Assembly: GCA_037144355.1 (NCBI GenBank)
Contig: JBAWWY010000001.1
Coordinates: 62,001 to 126,000 of the forward strand
Source: JBAWWY01 sp037144355
GTDB lineage: Bacteria; Bacillota; Clostridia; Peptostreptococcales; Anaerovoracaceae
Reading direction: 5' to 3'
Length of the DNA stretch: 64,000 nucleotides
A model generated the notes under the pieces. The model was given only the letters and a program-made list of their open reading frames with translations, was not told where the DNA came from and ran no database searches. Each line of letters starts with the position of its first letter. Position 1 is the stretch's first letter. Made by a program: the position numbers and the translations under genes. Positions 52,471 to 62,725 of this stretch are shown piece by piece.

Positions 52471-53739
52471 ATGGGAATAAACGCTCCGAAAGGAACAAAA
52501 GATATTTTGCCAAGTCAATCATACAAATGGCAATTTGTTGAGAAGACTTTTAAAGAAATAACAGCCCGGTATGGATTCAAGGAAATTAGAACTCCCATCT
52601 TCGAGTATACGGAGTTGTTCAAAAGAGGTGTTGGAGATACAACCGACATCGTTGAAAAGCAAATGTATTCATTTGATGATTATGGCGGCAGGAATATTAC
52701 TTTAAAGCCTGAGGGCACTGCTCCAGTAGTAAGAGCATTTGTTGAAAATAAGCTTTATGCCGATGTTTTGCCATTTAAAACATTCTATATGATTCCTTGT
52801 TTTAGATATGAAAAACCTCAGGCTGGGCGACTTAGGGAATTCCATCAGTTTGGCGTTGAGATATTTGGTACAATGGACATGTTGGCGGATGCCGAGGTAA
52901 TCGCCACTGCTGTGGACTTTCTTAATGAATTGAAAATAAACGACTTGGAATTAAGAATAAACAGCATAGGCTGTCCGCTTTGCAGGGAAGCATACAAAGA
53001 AAGTCTCATGTCTTTCTTGAAAGACAAATATGAAGATCTTTGTGATACTTGCAAAGGTAGATATTTCAAGAACCCAATGAGAATACTTGACTGCAAGTCT
53101 GTAGAATGCCAAAAGCTTGTTGTGGGAGCTCCAAGGATGCTTGATTATATATGCGAAGAATGTAGTACGGCTTTTGATGATTTGAAGAAAAATCTTGATT
53201 TAATGAAAATTGATTATATAGTTGATTCCGGTATCGTAAGAGGTCTTGATTATTATACAAAAACAGCTTTTGAGATTGTTTCCAATAATATAGGCGCCCA
53301 GGGAACTGTATGCGGTGGCGGCAGATATGACAACCTTATCGAGCAAATAGGTGGACCGGCAACTCCAGGAGTTGGATTTGGGCTTGGAATCGAAAGACTC
53401 CTGCTGCTGATTGATCAGAATGACGAAATAGCGCCAAAATCTCCCGCACCAGACGTTTATATCGCAACGATGGGGGAAAGTGCTAAAGAGTATGGAATAA
53501 CACTCTCAAAGGAGCTTAGAGATTTGGATATTTCTTTGGAATTGGATTTAATGTCCAGAAATATCAAGAGTCAATTTAAATACGCTGATAAGATTCAAAC
53601 AGTTTTTACAATAGTTATTGGCGACGAAGAAATAGAAAACAATAAATTAATAATTAAGAACATGTCGAATTTTGAGCAGATAGTCGTTTCGAGGGAAGAT
53701 TTAGTAAGTAAATTGATGGAATTATTAGGGAGGAACTAA
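52471..53739 (+). CDS. hisS: histidyl-tRNA synthetase
   Basis: 422 residues. Class II motifs: RTPIFEYTELF (motif 1), YMIPCFRYEKPQAGRLREFHQFGVE (motif 2), and GVGFGLGIERL (motif 3); the histidine-binding RGLDYYT is present. GCAGGAGGTACGTC precedes ATG. aspS follows after one base, the usual hisS-aspS pair. The short gap rules out a T-box here. Confidence 0.97.
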   Translation: MGINAPKGTKDILPSQSYKWQFVEKTFKEITARYGFKEIRTPIFEYTELFKRGVGDTTDIVEKQMYSFDDYGGRNITLKPEGTAPVVRAFVENKLYADVLPFKTFYMIPCFRYEKPQAGRLREFHQFGVEIFGTMDMLADAEVIATAVDFLNELKINDLELRINSIGCPLCREAYKESLMSFLKDKYEDLCDTCKGRYFKNPMRILDCKSVECQKLVVGAPRMLDYICEECSTAFDDLKKNLDLMKIDYIVDSGIVRGLDYYTKTAFEIVSNNIGAQGTVCGGGRYDNLIEQIGGPATPGVGFGLGIERLLLLIDQNDEIAPKSPAPDVYIATMGESAKEYGITLSKELRDLDISLELDLMSRNIKSQFKYADKIQTVFTIVIGDEEIENNKLIIKNMSNFEQIVVSREDLVSKLMELLGRN

Positions 53740-53740
53740 T

Positions 53741-55525
53741 ATGACGAATAGTTTTAAAAGAACAAATATGTGCGGGGAACTATCCATGGAAGACGTTGGC
53801 AAAAGTGTATGCCTCAATGGGTGGGTACAAAAGAACAGGAGTCTTGGAGGTTTGATATTCTGCGATCTTAGGGATAAGACTGGAATAACTCAGGTAGTCT
53901 TCAACGACAGTATCCCAGCAGAGCTTTTTGAAAGAGCTGAAAAATTAAGAAGTGAATTCGTAATAGGAATTAAAGGGATAGTTAGGGAAAGACATTCTAA
54001 AAACAAGGATTTGCCAACAGGGGACATTGAAATCTATGGCGACGGCTTAATTGTATACTCCGAAGCAGAAACTCCTCCAATTTATGTGAGGGATGACGAC
54101 GAGGTTTCTGAAAATTTAAGATTGAAATATAGATATCTTGATTTAAGAAAACCATCGATGCAAAAAAATCTTGCATTCAGACATGAAATCACTAAGGCTA
54201 CCCGGGAGTTTTTTGACTCTGAAGGATTTTGCGACGTTGAAACACCAATACTTAATAAGCCAACTCCAGAAGGAGCAAGAGACTATATAATTCCAAGCAG
54301 GGTCAACCAGGGACATTTTTACGCTTTGCCTCAATCACCTCAATTGTTCAAGCAATTATTGATGGTATCTGGAACTGATAGATACTATCAAATAGCAAGA
54401 TGTTTTAGAGATGAGGATCTAAGAGCCGACAGACAACCTGAATTTACACAGATAGACTTGGAAATGTCGTTTGTTGATGTGGACGATATTATTGAGGTAC
54501 AGGAGAAGTATTTGAAATACATGTTCAAGAAGGTTATGAAGACTGATATTGAAACTCCATTCCCAAGATATACCTATGAAGAAGCAATGACCAGGTTCGG
54601 AAGCGACAAGCCAGATACAAGATATGGCTTTGAATTGAAGAAATTAAACGATATCCTAGTGGATTGCGATTTTGATGTTTTTCGAAACGCAATCGATAAC
54701 AATGGGGATGTCAGAGGAATCAACTTTGAAGGCTGCGGGGAAAGTTTCAGCAGGAAAGAACTTGACAAATTATCTGAATCTGCAAGAACCTACGGAGCAA
54801 AGGGAGTGTCGTGGATCAAAGTCCTTGATAATGAGATAACTTCATCTATAAATAAATTTTTCACTCAGGATCAATTAAGTGAGATAACAGAATTATTTTA
54901 TGGTAAACCAGGAGATCTTATTATTATCGTTGCAGACAAATCAAAAGTAGTATTTGACGCTTTAGGGCATTTAAGGCAGTTTGTCGCTGGAAAACTTGGA
55001 ATTATCGATGAAAGCAAATATAATTTGCTGTGGGTGGTAGACTTCCCGCTTTATGAATATAACGATGAAGACCAAAGATTCTATGCGATGCATCATCCGT
55101 TCACTTCGCCAAGATTTGAGGATATTCCTTTGCTTGATACTGACCCTGGCAAGGTTAAGGCACAGGCATATGATATTGTCTTAAATGGCACGGAGCTTGG
55201 TGGCGGAAGTATAAGAATACATGATGGGAAACTACAAAAGAAGATGTTCGATGTTCTTGGCTTATCCGACGAAGAAGCAAATAGTAAATTTGGTTTTCTA
55301 TTAGAAGCCTTTAGATATGGAACACCTCCACATGGTGGATTGGCGTACGGCCTTGACAGAATGGCAATGCTTCTTTATGGAAAAGAAAGCATTAGAGAGG
55401 TAATCGCATTTCCAAAGAATCAAAATGCAATTTGCATGATGACTGGCGCACCAGGATTTATTTCAAAAGACCAACTGGACGAATTGGCAATTGTAAGCAC
55501 GGCTAAAATTAATATTGAAAGCTAG
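53741..55525 (+). CDS. aspS: aspartyl-tRNA synthetase
   Basis: 594 residues, bacterial type. N-terminal OB-fold (CGELSMEDVGKSVCLNGWV...), class II motif 2 (IARCFRDEDLRADRQPEFTQID), the bacterial GAD insertion (about 290-420), and motif 3 (GGLAYGLDRM). No GatCAB partner genes are seen, but discriminating versus non-discriminating type cannot be told. SD GGGAGGAAC is in the end of hisS. Confidence 0.97.
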   Translation: MTNSFKRTNMCGELSMEDVGKSVCLNGWVQKNRSLGGLIFCDLRDKTGITQVVFNDSIPAELFERAEKLRSEFVIGIKGIVRERHSKNKDLPTGDIEIYGDGLIVYSEAETPPIYVRDDDEVSENLRLKYRYLDLRKPSMQKNLAFRHEITKATREFFDSEGFCDVETPILNKPTPEGARDYIIPSRVNQGHFYALPQSPQLFKQLLMVSGTDRYYQIARCFRDEDLRADRQPEFTQIDLEMSFVDVDDIIEVQEKYLKYMFKKVMKTDIETPFPRYTYEEAMTRFGSDKPDTRYGFELKKLNDILVDCDFDVFRNAIDNNGDVRGINFEGCGESFSRKELDKLSESARTYGAKGVSWIKVLDNEITSSINKFFTQDQLSEITELFYGKPGDLIIIVADKSKVVFDALGHLRQFVAGKLGIIDESKYNLLWVVDFPLYEYNDEDQRFYAMHHPFTSPRFEDIPLLDTDPGKVKAQAYDIVLNGTELGGGSIRIHDGKLQKKMFDVLGLSDEEANSKFGFLLEAFRYGTPPHGGLAYGLDRMAMLLYGKESIREVIAFPKNQNAICMMTGAPGFISKDQLDELAIVSTAKINIES

Positions 55526-55537
55526 GAGAGGTTCAAG

Positions 55538-56176
55538 TTGAAAAAAAAGATAGGTGTATTCGGAGGTACTTTTGATCCAGTTCATTATGGCCATCTTATT
55601 TTTGCGGAGCAAGTTCGTAGTTTATGCGGTCTAGACAAGATTATTTTTGTACCGGCAAAACTACCACCACACAAATTAAATGATTTGCTGACAAATATAA
55701 AATACAGGTTTGACATGGTGAACATGGCGATTAGTTCCAATCCGAACTTCGAGATATCAGATATAGAAATGCTAAGTGATGATGTTTCATATACCTACAA
55801 CACTTTGGCAAGCCTAAAAACTAAGCTAGGAGAGGATTTCGACCTCTATTTCATAGTTGGAGCCGATGCTTGGCTGGATTTGGAGGATTGGTTCAATAGC
55901 GAAGGTCTATTGAGAAAATTTTCTTTTATAATTGGCGACAGGCCTGGCTATAAGGAAAATCTGGTGAATGAAAAGATTCAAGATATTTATAAAAGATATA
56001 AGACGAACATATTGAAGATCGATATTCCGGAAATAGAAATTTCTTCATCTGAAATCCGAGCATTCGTCAAGAAAGGCAGATCAATAAAATATCTGATTCC
56101 GGAAGAAGTGGAAAAATTTATTAATTCGAAGAACCTGTATAAGGAAAATTGTAATGGGAATGAACTTGAAATTTAA
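55538..56176 (+). CDS. nadD: nicotinate-nucleotide adenylyltransferase
   Basis: 212 residues. GVFGGTFDPVHYGHL holds the HxGH motif; EISSSEIRAFVKKGRSIKYLIP is the C-terminal nucleotide motif. NadD makes deamido-NAD. Start TTG 55538 follows AGGAGAGGTTC. The last 23 bases overlap yqeK. The nadD-yqeK-rsfS-leuS order is conserved in Firmicutes. Confidence 0.96.
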   Translation: MKKKIGVFGGTFDPVHYGHLIFAEQVRSLCGLDKIIFVPAKLPPHKLNDLLTNIKYRFDMVNMAISSNPNFEISDIEMLSDDVSYTYNTLASLKTKLGEDFDLYFIVGADAWLDLEDWFNSEGLLRKFSFIIGDRPGYKENLVNEKIQDIYKRYKTNILKIDIPEIEISSSEIRAFVKKGRSIKYLIPEEVEKFINSKNLYKENCNGNELEI

Positions 56177-56744
56177 GGAAAACTTGAGTGTTTTGGAATA
56201 TTATGATACAATAAAAAAATATATGACTCCAAAGAGATTTTCTCACACGCTTGGAGTAGTACGGACGGGAAATGAACTTGCACGAATTCATGGCGAGTCA
56301 ATGGAAAAAGCACAGCTTGCTGGGGCTTTTCATGACTTATGCCGGGACTGGTCGTTAGAGAAATTGAACGAGAGTATTATTAAATTTGGTTTAGACAGTA
56401 CATATTTGAATGATGCGGGCCTATCTCACAGCAAGGTTGCTGCTGAGTTATTGAATTCCCTATTTGGCATTGATGATATTGATATCAAAAATGCTGTCAA
56501 GTATCATACAACTGCGCGAAAGGGCATGTCTAAGCTGGAAAAAATCATATTTGTTTCCGATGCAATTGAACCATCGAGAAATTACAAGAGGGTTGAATAT
56601 CTAAGAAATATTGCCAAGACAAACTTGGACCTTGCTTGCTTATACACATTGGAAGATACATTGGAATATTTAAAAAAAGAAAATAAGGCTATCCATAAGG
56701 ATACTTACCTTGCTTATGAAGAATTGAAAGCTCAATTGAGCTAA
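56154..56744 (+). CDS. yqeK: bis(5'-nucleosyl)-tetraphosphatase YqeK, HD domain
   Basis: 196 residues. RFSHTLGVVRTGNELA, the HD pair in GAFHDLCRDW, SHSKVAAELL and YHTTARKGMSKLEKIIFVSDAIEP are typical. YqeK family enzymes split Ap4A symmetrically. ATG 56154 lies 8 bases after AAGGA within nadD, so translation is coupled. It stands between nadD and rsfS as in many Firmicutes. Confidence 0.93.
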   Translation: MGMNLKFKENLSVLEYYDTIKKYMTPKRFSHTLGVVRTGNELARIHGESMEKAQLAGAFHDLCRDWSLEKLNESIIKFGLDSTYLNDAGLSHSKVAAELLNSLFGIDDIDIKNAVKYHTTARKGMSKLEKIIFVSDAIEPSRNYKRVEYLRNIAKTNLDLACLYTLEDTLEYLKKENKAIHKDTYLAYEELKAQLS

Positions 56745-56771
56745 AATAACTCTAAATTTCAGGAGGAATCA

Positions 56772-57110
56772 ATGAATAACAAAGAAATCGCACTAATGGC
56801 TGGGAAAATTCTAGATGACAAAAAAGCAATCGATATAATAATCCTTGATATTTCAAAGCTTGCCAGCTTTGCGGATTATATACTAATAGCGAGTGGTGGA
56901 TCTGAAAGACAGGTAAAAAGTCTTACTGATGAAGTTGCAATTCAATTGGCAGCTTTAGGAATAGAAAAAAAGGGAATAGAAGGAAACAACGGATCTGGAT
57001 GGGTCTTGATCGATTTTGGCGATGTTATAGTAAATATATTCACTAACGAACAGAGAGAAAGATATGGAATTGAAAAAATTTGGGGAGATAGCGAGTTAAT
57101 TACATTATAA
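56772..57110 (+). CDS. rsfS: ribosomal silencing factor RsfS
   Basis: 112 residues. IIILDISKLASFADYILIASGGSERQ and SGWVLIDFGDVIVNIFTNEQRE (with the usual Tyr then Gly) mark the family. RsfS binds L14 to block subunit joining when nutrients run short. TCAGGAGGAATCA precedes ATG. leuS follows. Confidence 0.96.
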   Translation: MNNKEIALMAGKILDDKKAIDIIILDISKLASFADYILIASGGSERQVKSLTDEVAIQLAALGIEKKGIEGNNGSGWVLIDFGDVIVNIFTNEQRERYGIEKIWGDSELITL

Positions 57111-57129
57111 GCTGGAGGTACTGGAAATA

Positions 57130-59604
57130 ATGTCACATTATAATTTCAAGGAAATTGAAGTGAAATGGCAGAAGTCATGGGAAGATAATAAATTATTCAA
57201 GGCAGAAATTGATAAAACAAAAGAAAAATACTACCTGTTGGAAATGTTTCCATATCCTTCAGGTAAGCTGCACATGGGTCATGTGAGGAACTATTCCATC
57301 GGAGATGTGTACGCAAGATTCAAGAGAATGAAAGGTTATAATGTCCTTCACCCCATGGGTTGGGACTCTTTTGGCCTGCCTGCTGAAAATGCCGCTATCA
57401 AAAATGGCATACACCCAAATATCTGGACATGGGAAAATATTGCAGAAATGAGAAGCCAGCTTAAACTTCTGGGAATAAGCTATGACTGGGACAGGGAGAT
57501 AGCAACTTGCCATCCTGATTATTACAAGTGGATGCAATGGATATTTATAAAATTTTTCGAAAATGGTTTAGCTTATAAAAAGAAGAATCCAGTAAATTGG
57601 TGTTCCTCTTGCAAAACAGTGCTTGCAAATGAACAAGTTGTTGATGGCAACTGTGAAAGATGCGGCACTTCTGTCGGTAAAAAAGATCTTGACCAATGGT
57701 ATTTTAAAATTACTTCCTATGCCGATAGATTGCTTGATGATTTAGAACATTTAGACCACTGGCCTGACAAGGTCAAACTTATGCAGAAAAACTGGATAGG
57801 GAAAAGTGTTGGAGCAGAAGTAGATTTTCCTATCAAAGACTTTGACAAGTCACTGAAGATTTTCACAACTAGGCCAGATACATTGTTTGGCGCAACCTTC
57901 ATGGTGCTGGCACCCGAACATGCTTATGTGAAAGAGCTTATAAAGGGGACCCAATATGAGGCTATTGTAAAAGATTTTGTTCATAAGATCAATCACATGA
58001 CTGAAATCGAAAGAAGCGCTAGCAATCTGGAGAAAGAAGGAATATTTCTTGGACGTTATGCTATAAATCCAATGAATGGCAAGGAAATACCAATTTTCGT
58101 GGCAAACTATGTACTAATGCATTACGGCACAGGAGCAATCATGGCAGTGCCTGCCCACGACCAGAGGGATTATGATTTTGCAAGAAAATATAAAATTGAT
58201 ATAATACAGGTAATTTCGGATCCAACAGATATTAATGGATCTCAATTAAATGAAGCATATTGCGGCGATGGATTATTAATAAATTCAGGTGAATTTTCAG
58301 GTCTTGACATTGAAACAGGTAAAACTAAAATTATTGAGTTTCTGGCTTCAAATTCAATCGGAAATGAATCTATAAATTTCAAATTGAGAGACTGGCTCAT
58401 TTCCAGACAAAGGTATTGGGGATGCCCCATACCGATGATCTACTGCAAACAATGCGGATGGGTACCGGAAAAAGAGGAGAATCTTCCAGTTAGATTGCCT
58501 GAAGATGTTGTTTTTACCGGTAAAGGCGAATCGCCACTTACAACAAGCAAAACATTCATGGCAGCAACTTGTCCAAAATGTGGAGGAGAGGGTACCAGGG
58601 AAACGGATACAATGGATACATTTTTGGATTCATCATGGTATTTTTTAAGGTATACCGATCCAACCAATAGTGAAAAGATCTACGATATGGAAAAAGCCAA
58701 CTATTGGATGGCTGTAGACCAGTATATCGGAGGTGTGGAACATGCGATTCTTCACCTGTTATATTCAAGGTTTTTTACCAAGGTACTCTTTGACATGGGC
58801 CTTTGTCCCGTTGAGGAACCTTTCAAGCGTTTGCTCACTCAAGGCATGGTTCTTAAAGATGGAGCCAAGATGTCAAAGTCAAAGGGCAATGTTGTAAGTC
58901 CAGAAGAAATAATAGAAAAGTATGGAGTTGATACAGCAAGGCTGTTCATATTATTTGCATCACCTCCGGAAAAAGAACTGGAATGGTCAGATGCGGGAGT
59001 TGAAGGAAGTTATAGATTTCTAAACAGGGTCTATCGACTTTTCGACGAATTGAACGCAGAATTGCCAAAGGATTATATCCGCTTGGAAGATAAAATTGAA
59101 ATTTTGACAAGTGATGATGTTTCAATGAATTTTGTATTGAATTCATCTATTAAAAAAGTCACTGATGACATTGAAAGGTTCAATTTCAACACGGCTGTAA
59201 GCTCGATAATGGAATTGATCAATGAAATGTACAGATATAAGGAATTACCCAACAGGAATCTAAAATTGCTTAAGAAAGCAACCAGGACCATGATTATTCT
59301 ATTATCTCCCTTTGCGCCACATTTATGTGAGGAATTGTGGGAAAAATCCGGAGAGAGCGAATATACAATCATGGAATCGTGGCCTAGTTTTGATGAAAAA
59401 GCTCTGGTTAAGGAAAATGTTGAAATTGTAATTCAAGTGAACGGAAAACTGAAGGAAAAGATTGTTGTTCCACACGGGATGCAAAGGGATGCATTCCAAG
59501 AATACGCATTAAAAGATGAAAAAGTAAAGGAATTATTAAAGGGGAAAGAAATTATTAAAATTATTTCTGTTCCAGACAAACTATTAAATGTAGTTACAAA
59601 CTAA
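57130..59604 (+). CDS. leuS: leucyl-tRNA synthetase
   Basis: 824 residues. HMGH in FPYPSGKLHMGHVRN, the CP1 editing domain (TTRPDTLFGATFMVLAPEH), KMSKSKGNVV, and the C-terminal anticodon domain are all present. SD GCTGGAGGTAC. The 19-base gap after rsfS leaves no space for a T-box leader. Length is normal. Confidence 0.98.
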   Translation: MSHYNFKEIEVKWQKSWEDNKLFKAEIDKTKEKYYLLEMFPYPSGKLHMGHVRNYSIGDVYARFKRMKGYNVLHPMGWDSFGLPAENAAIKNGIHPNIWTWENIAEMRSQLKLLGISYDWDREIATCHPDYYKWMQWIFIKFFENGLAYKKKNPVNWCSSCKTVLANEQVVDGNCERCGTSVGKKDLDQWYFKITSYADRLLDDLEHLDHWPDKVKLMQKNWIGKSVGAEVDFPIKDFDKSLKIFTTRPDTLFGATFMVLAPEHAYVKELIKGTQYEAIVKDFVHKINHMTEIERSASNLEKEGIFLGRYAINPMNGKEIPIFVANYVLMHYGTGAIMAVPAHDQRDYDFARKYKIDIIQVISDPTDINGSQLNEAYCGDGLLINSGEFSGLDIETGKTKIIEFLASNSIGNESINFKLRDWLISRQRYWGCPIPMIYCKQCGWVPEKEENLPVRLPEDVVFTGKGESPLTTSKTFMAATCPKCGGEGTRETDTMDTFLDSSWYFLRYTDPTNSEKIYDMEKANYWMAVDQYIGGVEHAILHLLYSRFFTKVLFDMGLCPVEEPFKRLLTQGMVLKDGAKMSKSKGNVVSPEEIIEKYGVDTARLFILFASPPEKELEWSDAGVEGSYRFLNRVYRLFDELNAELPKDYIRLEDKIEILTSDDVSMNFVLNSSIKKVTDDIERFNFNTAVSSIMELINEMYRYKELPNRNLKLLKKATRTMIILLSPFAPHLCEELWEKSGESEYTIMESWPSFDEKALVKENVEIVIQVNGKLKEKIVVPHGMQRDAFQEYALKDEKVKELLKGKEIIKIISVPDKLLNVVTN

Positions 59605-59615
59605 AAGGAGTATAG

Positions 59616-61295
59616 ATGAAACAAAAAGAAAACGACTTAAAAAGCCCTACCGTAAAGGTAATACCTCTCGGGGGTTTAAATGAAATTGGTAAAAATATTA
59701 CGGTAATTGAATACAAGGATGAAATAATCATAGTTGACTGCGGATTGTCATTTCCTGAAGACGAAATGCTTGGAATAGATATTGTTATTCCAGATTTCAC
59801 GTATCTCACAAGGAATAAGGAGAAAATCAAAGGAATGATTATTACCCATGGACATGAGGATCATATTGGAGCGATACCATATTTTCTGAGAGAATTCAAT
59901 GTGCCTATTTATGGAACAAAACTTACATTGGGTTTGATTGGAAACAAGCTTAAGGAACATATGATAACTGGAAATCTTATAACAATATCACATGAGGAAA
60001 AGTTTAAAATTGGATCATTCACAATTGAAGCAATCAAGACAACCCATTCGATTGCAGATTCGGTTTGCTTCGCAATTGACACACCATGCGGAGTTATATT
60101 CCATACTGGAGATTTCAAAATCGATTTTACTCCACTCCATGGAGAAAGAATGGATTTCAACAGACTTGCAGAAATAGGAAGCAAGGGTGTTTTACTAATG
60201 TTGGCTGACAGTACGAATTCGGAAAGAAAAGGTTATACCCCTTCTGAGAAGACCGTGGGAATCGCTTTGGAAAGTATTTTCAGAGAAACAAAAGACCGAT
60301 TAATAATTGCAACATTTTCATCAAATGTCTATAGGGTGCAGATGATTATCGATGCCGCAGTGAAAAACGGAAGGAAAATTGCCATATCAGGAAGAAGCAT
60401 GTTGAATGTAGTCAATGTTGCAATGGAACTTGGATACTTGAACATACCCGAAAATGTTTTAGTTGATATAAACAAAGCCAAGCATTTAAAGAATGAAGAG
60501 CTTGTAATAATAACCACCGGAAGCCAGGGAGAGCCTATGTCCGCGCTTTCAAGAATGGCATCAGGGGACCATAAGGCTATTCAGATAAAATCTGGAGATA
60601 CAGTAATTCTATCTTCAAGTCCGATACCAGGGAATGAAAAAACAATTTCCAACATTTTAAACAAGCTATTTGAAAAGGGAGCAAAAGTAATTTATTCGGA
60701 TATCGCAGATATCCATGTTTCTGGACATGCGTGTGAGGAAGAATTGAAACTGATGCACTCCTTGATTAAGCCCAAATTCTTTGCTCCAATACATGGGGAA
60801 TATAGACATTTGAGGCAGCATGCCTTGATTGCTCAAGATATGGGAATGAGCAAGGAAAAAATAATCATAATGAAAACCGGCCAAATAATGAATATTCATG
60901 GAAACGATATCAGCATATTGAAGGAAATAGTACCTTCGGGCAATGTCATGGTAGATGGCCTAGGTGTTGGAGATGTGGGGAATATTGTCTTGAGGGATAG
61001 GAAACTCCTTTCTGAAAGCGGACTTATCATTGTAGTGGCAGCCATTGACCGATCAAGTGGTACTATATGTTCGGGTCCGGATATAATTTCCAGAGGTTTT
61101 GTATATGTGAGGGAATCTGAAGATCTGATTGAATCAGCTAGGAAAATAGCAAAAGCCAAATTGGATCAATGCATGGAGGATGGTGTCAGAGACTGGTCAG
61201 CATTGAAGAATGCTGTTAAAGATGAATTAAAAAGTTATATTTATGAAAAGACAAAGAGAAATCCCGTAATTCTACCAATTTTCCTGGAGGTATAA
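59616..61295 (+). CDS. rnj: ribonuclease J
   Basis: 559 residues. PLGGLNEIGKNITVIEY, THGHEDHIGAIPYFL (HxHxDH), the beta-CASP region with NSERKGYTPSE and FSSNVYRVQ, PIHGEYRHL, and the C-terminal helices. RNase J combines endonuclease and 5'-3' exonuclease for mRNA turnover and rRNA maturation. J1 or J2 type cannot be told. AAAGGAG precedes ATG. The YlbF-family gene is one base later. Confidence 0.94.
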   Translation: MKQKENDLKSPTVKVIPLGGLNEIGKNITVIEYKDEIIIVDCGLSFPEDEMLGIDIVIPDFTYLTRNKEKIKGMIITHGHEDHIGAIPYFLREFNVPIYGTKLTLGLIGNKLKEHMITGNLITISHEEKFKIGSFTIEAIKTTHSIADSVCFAIDTPCGVIFHTGDFKIDFTPLHGERMDFNRLAEIGSKGVLLMLADSTNSERKGYTPSEKTVGIALESIFRETKDRLIIATFSSNVYRVQMIIDAAVKNGRKIAISGRSMLNVVNVAMELGYLNIPENVLVDINKAKHLKNEELVIITTGSQGEPMSALSRMASGDHKAIQIKSGDTVILSSSPIPGNEKTISNILNKLFEKGAKVIYSDIADIHVSGHACEEELKLMHSLIKPKFFAPIHGEYRHLRQHALIAQDMGMSKEKIIIMKTGQIMNIHGNDISILKEIVPSGNVMVDGLGVGDVGNIVLRDRKLLSESGLIIVVAAIDRSSGTICSGPDIISRGFVYVRESEDLIESARKIAKAKLDQCMEDGVRDWSALKNAVKDELKSYIYEKTKRNPVILPIFLEV

Positions 61296-61296
61296 A

Positions 61297-61632
61297 ATGA
61301 ACGTATATGACAATGCGCACTCCCTAGCAAGGGCAATAAAGGATTCCAATGAATACCTGACTTATAAAAGCATGAAGGACGAGGTTTCAAAAAATGCCGA
61401 ACTAAGTGAAATGCTGAATGATTTTCAACAAAAGCAATACTCATTACAAGCACAGCAACTTTTAGGGCAAGATATTTCTCCTGACATCATGGAACAGGTT
61501 CAAGAGCTTATGCAGATAATAATGCGTGATCCGAAAGCAGCCGAATACATGCAGGCGGAGATGATGTTCTCTAAAATGATTGCCGATGTTTATGGAATTT
61601 TGGGAGAGGTTATCAAATTCAACCATGAATAA
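61297..61632 (+). CDS. YlbF family regulator
   Basis: 111 residues, almost wholly helical, with NVYDNAHSLARAIKDSNEYLTYK and NDFQQKQYSLQAQQL typical of YlbF/YmcA. In Bacillus, YlbF, YmcA and YaaT form a complex that steers RNase Y. Here it is one base after an RNase J gene, so a tie to RNA decay is plausible but inferred. CTGGAGGTATAAA precedes ATG. The last 8 bases overlap the peptidase gene. Confidence 0.83.
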   Translation: MNVYDNAHSLARAIKDSNEYLTYKSMKDEVSKNAELSEMLNDFQQKQYSLQAQQLLGQDISPDIMEQVQELMQIIMRDPKAAEYMQAEMMFSKMIADVYGILGEVIKFNHE

Positions 61633-62698
61633 TATTTATAAAAATAGAATACTTAAAATTAAAGAAAAAGCAAAAGAAAGCCAAATATTGAATTATTTTG
61701 TTACAAAGCCTGAAAACAAACACTATATTTCAGGCTTTTCCTCGTCGAATTATTTTATTCTGTTAACTGAAGAAAAGGATTATCTTTTAACGGATTTTAG
61801 ATATTTAGAAGCTGCGAAATCTCTTGGAGAAATATTCGAGATTGTGAAAATCGACAATATTTTTACAACAATTGATTTTCTCAGCAGCTTGAAAATAGAT
61901 TCGATTGCGTTGGAATACAAGGATATAACTTATGATTTTTACAAAGAGATAAAAAGTAAATCCAACATTTCCCAATTGATTTCCGGCGACAATACCATCG
62001 AGGGAATCAGGGTAATCAAGGAACCCGAAGAGTTGGAAAAGATAGCAATAGCTGCAGAAATTGCAAACCAAGGGTTTATCCATATTTTAGATTTTATCAA
62101 ACCAGGCATAACTGAAAAACAAATTGCCTTGGAAATGGAGTTTTATCTCAGGAAAAACGGAGCAGATGCCTTGTCTTTCGACACCATTATAGCGTCCGGA
62201 ATAAATGGCTCCATGCCCCATGCGATTCCATCCGATAAGATGGTTGAAAAGGGTGATCTCGTTACAATGGATTTCGGTGCGATGTATGATTCATATTGTT
62301 CCGACATGACAAGAACAATAGGGGTTGGCCAGATCGATAATCTTCAAAGAGATGTTTACAACATCGTTTTAAACGCCCAGGAAAAGGCCCTCGCTTCAGT
62401 TAAAGTTGGAGCAAAATCAAGCAGCATCGACAAAATTGCAAGAGATATAATCTCTGAAGCTGGATATGCAGAGTATTTCGGACATGGACTTGGACATGGA
62501 GTTGGATTGGAAATTCATGAAGCTCCAACGCTCAACTCAGGCAGCGCTGAAATATTAATGGCGAACATGCTGGTAACAATAGAGCCAGGAATTTATATTC
62601 CAAATAGCTTTGGAGTAAGGATTGAAGACTTGGCAATTATTGGAGAATCTGATATAATCGTCCTATCAAAAATTGATAAAAAGCTCATCATCATATAA
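61625..62698 (+). CDS. Xaa-Pro peptidase (M24 family)
   Basis: 357 residues. N-terminal creatinase-like domain (about 1-125) and a C-terminal pita-bread domain with metal-binding residues in VTMDFGAMYDSYCSDMTRT, GHGLGHGVGLEIHEAP and TIEPGIYIP. It cuts the bond before proline at peptide N-termini. ATG 61625 overlaps the YlbF stop by 8 bases; an earlier in-frame ATG lies in the YlbF gene. It precedes efp, the usual pepQ-efp pairing. Confidence 0.92.
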   Translation: MNNIYKNRILKIKEKAKESQILNYFVTKPENKHYISGFSSSNYFILLTEEKDYLLTDFRYLEAAKSLGEIFEIVKIDNIFTTIDFLSSLKIDSIALEYKDITYDFYKEIKSKSNISQLISGDNTIEGIRVIKEPEELEKIAIAAEIANQGFIHILDFIKPGITEKQIALEMEFYLRKNGADALSFDTIIASGINGSMPHAIPSDKMVEKGDLVTMDFGAMYDSYCSDMTRTIGVGQIDNLQRDVYNIVLNAQEKALASVKVGAKSSSIDKIARDIISEAGYAEYFGHGLGHGVGLEIHEAPTLNSGSAEILMANMLVTIEPGIYIPNSFGVRIEDLAIIGESDIIVLSKIDKKLIII

Positions 62699-62725
62699 TA
62701 AAATGTTTACACGGAGGTAAGGGCA

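Noticed and set aside
57111..57129. T-box leader for leuS
   Set aside because: The gap is 19 bases, too small for a leader RNA.
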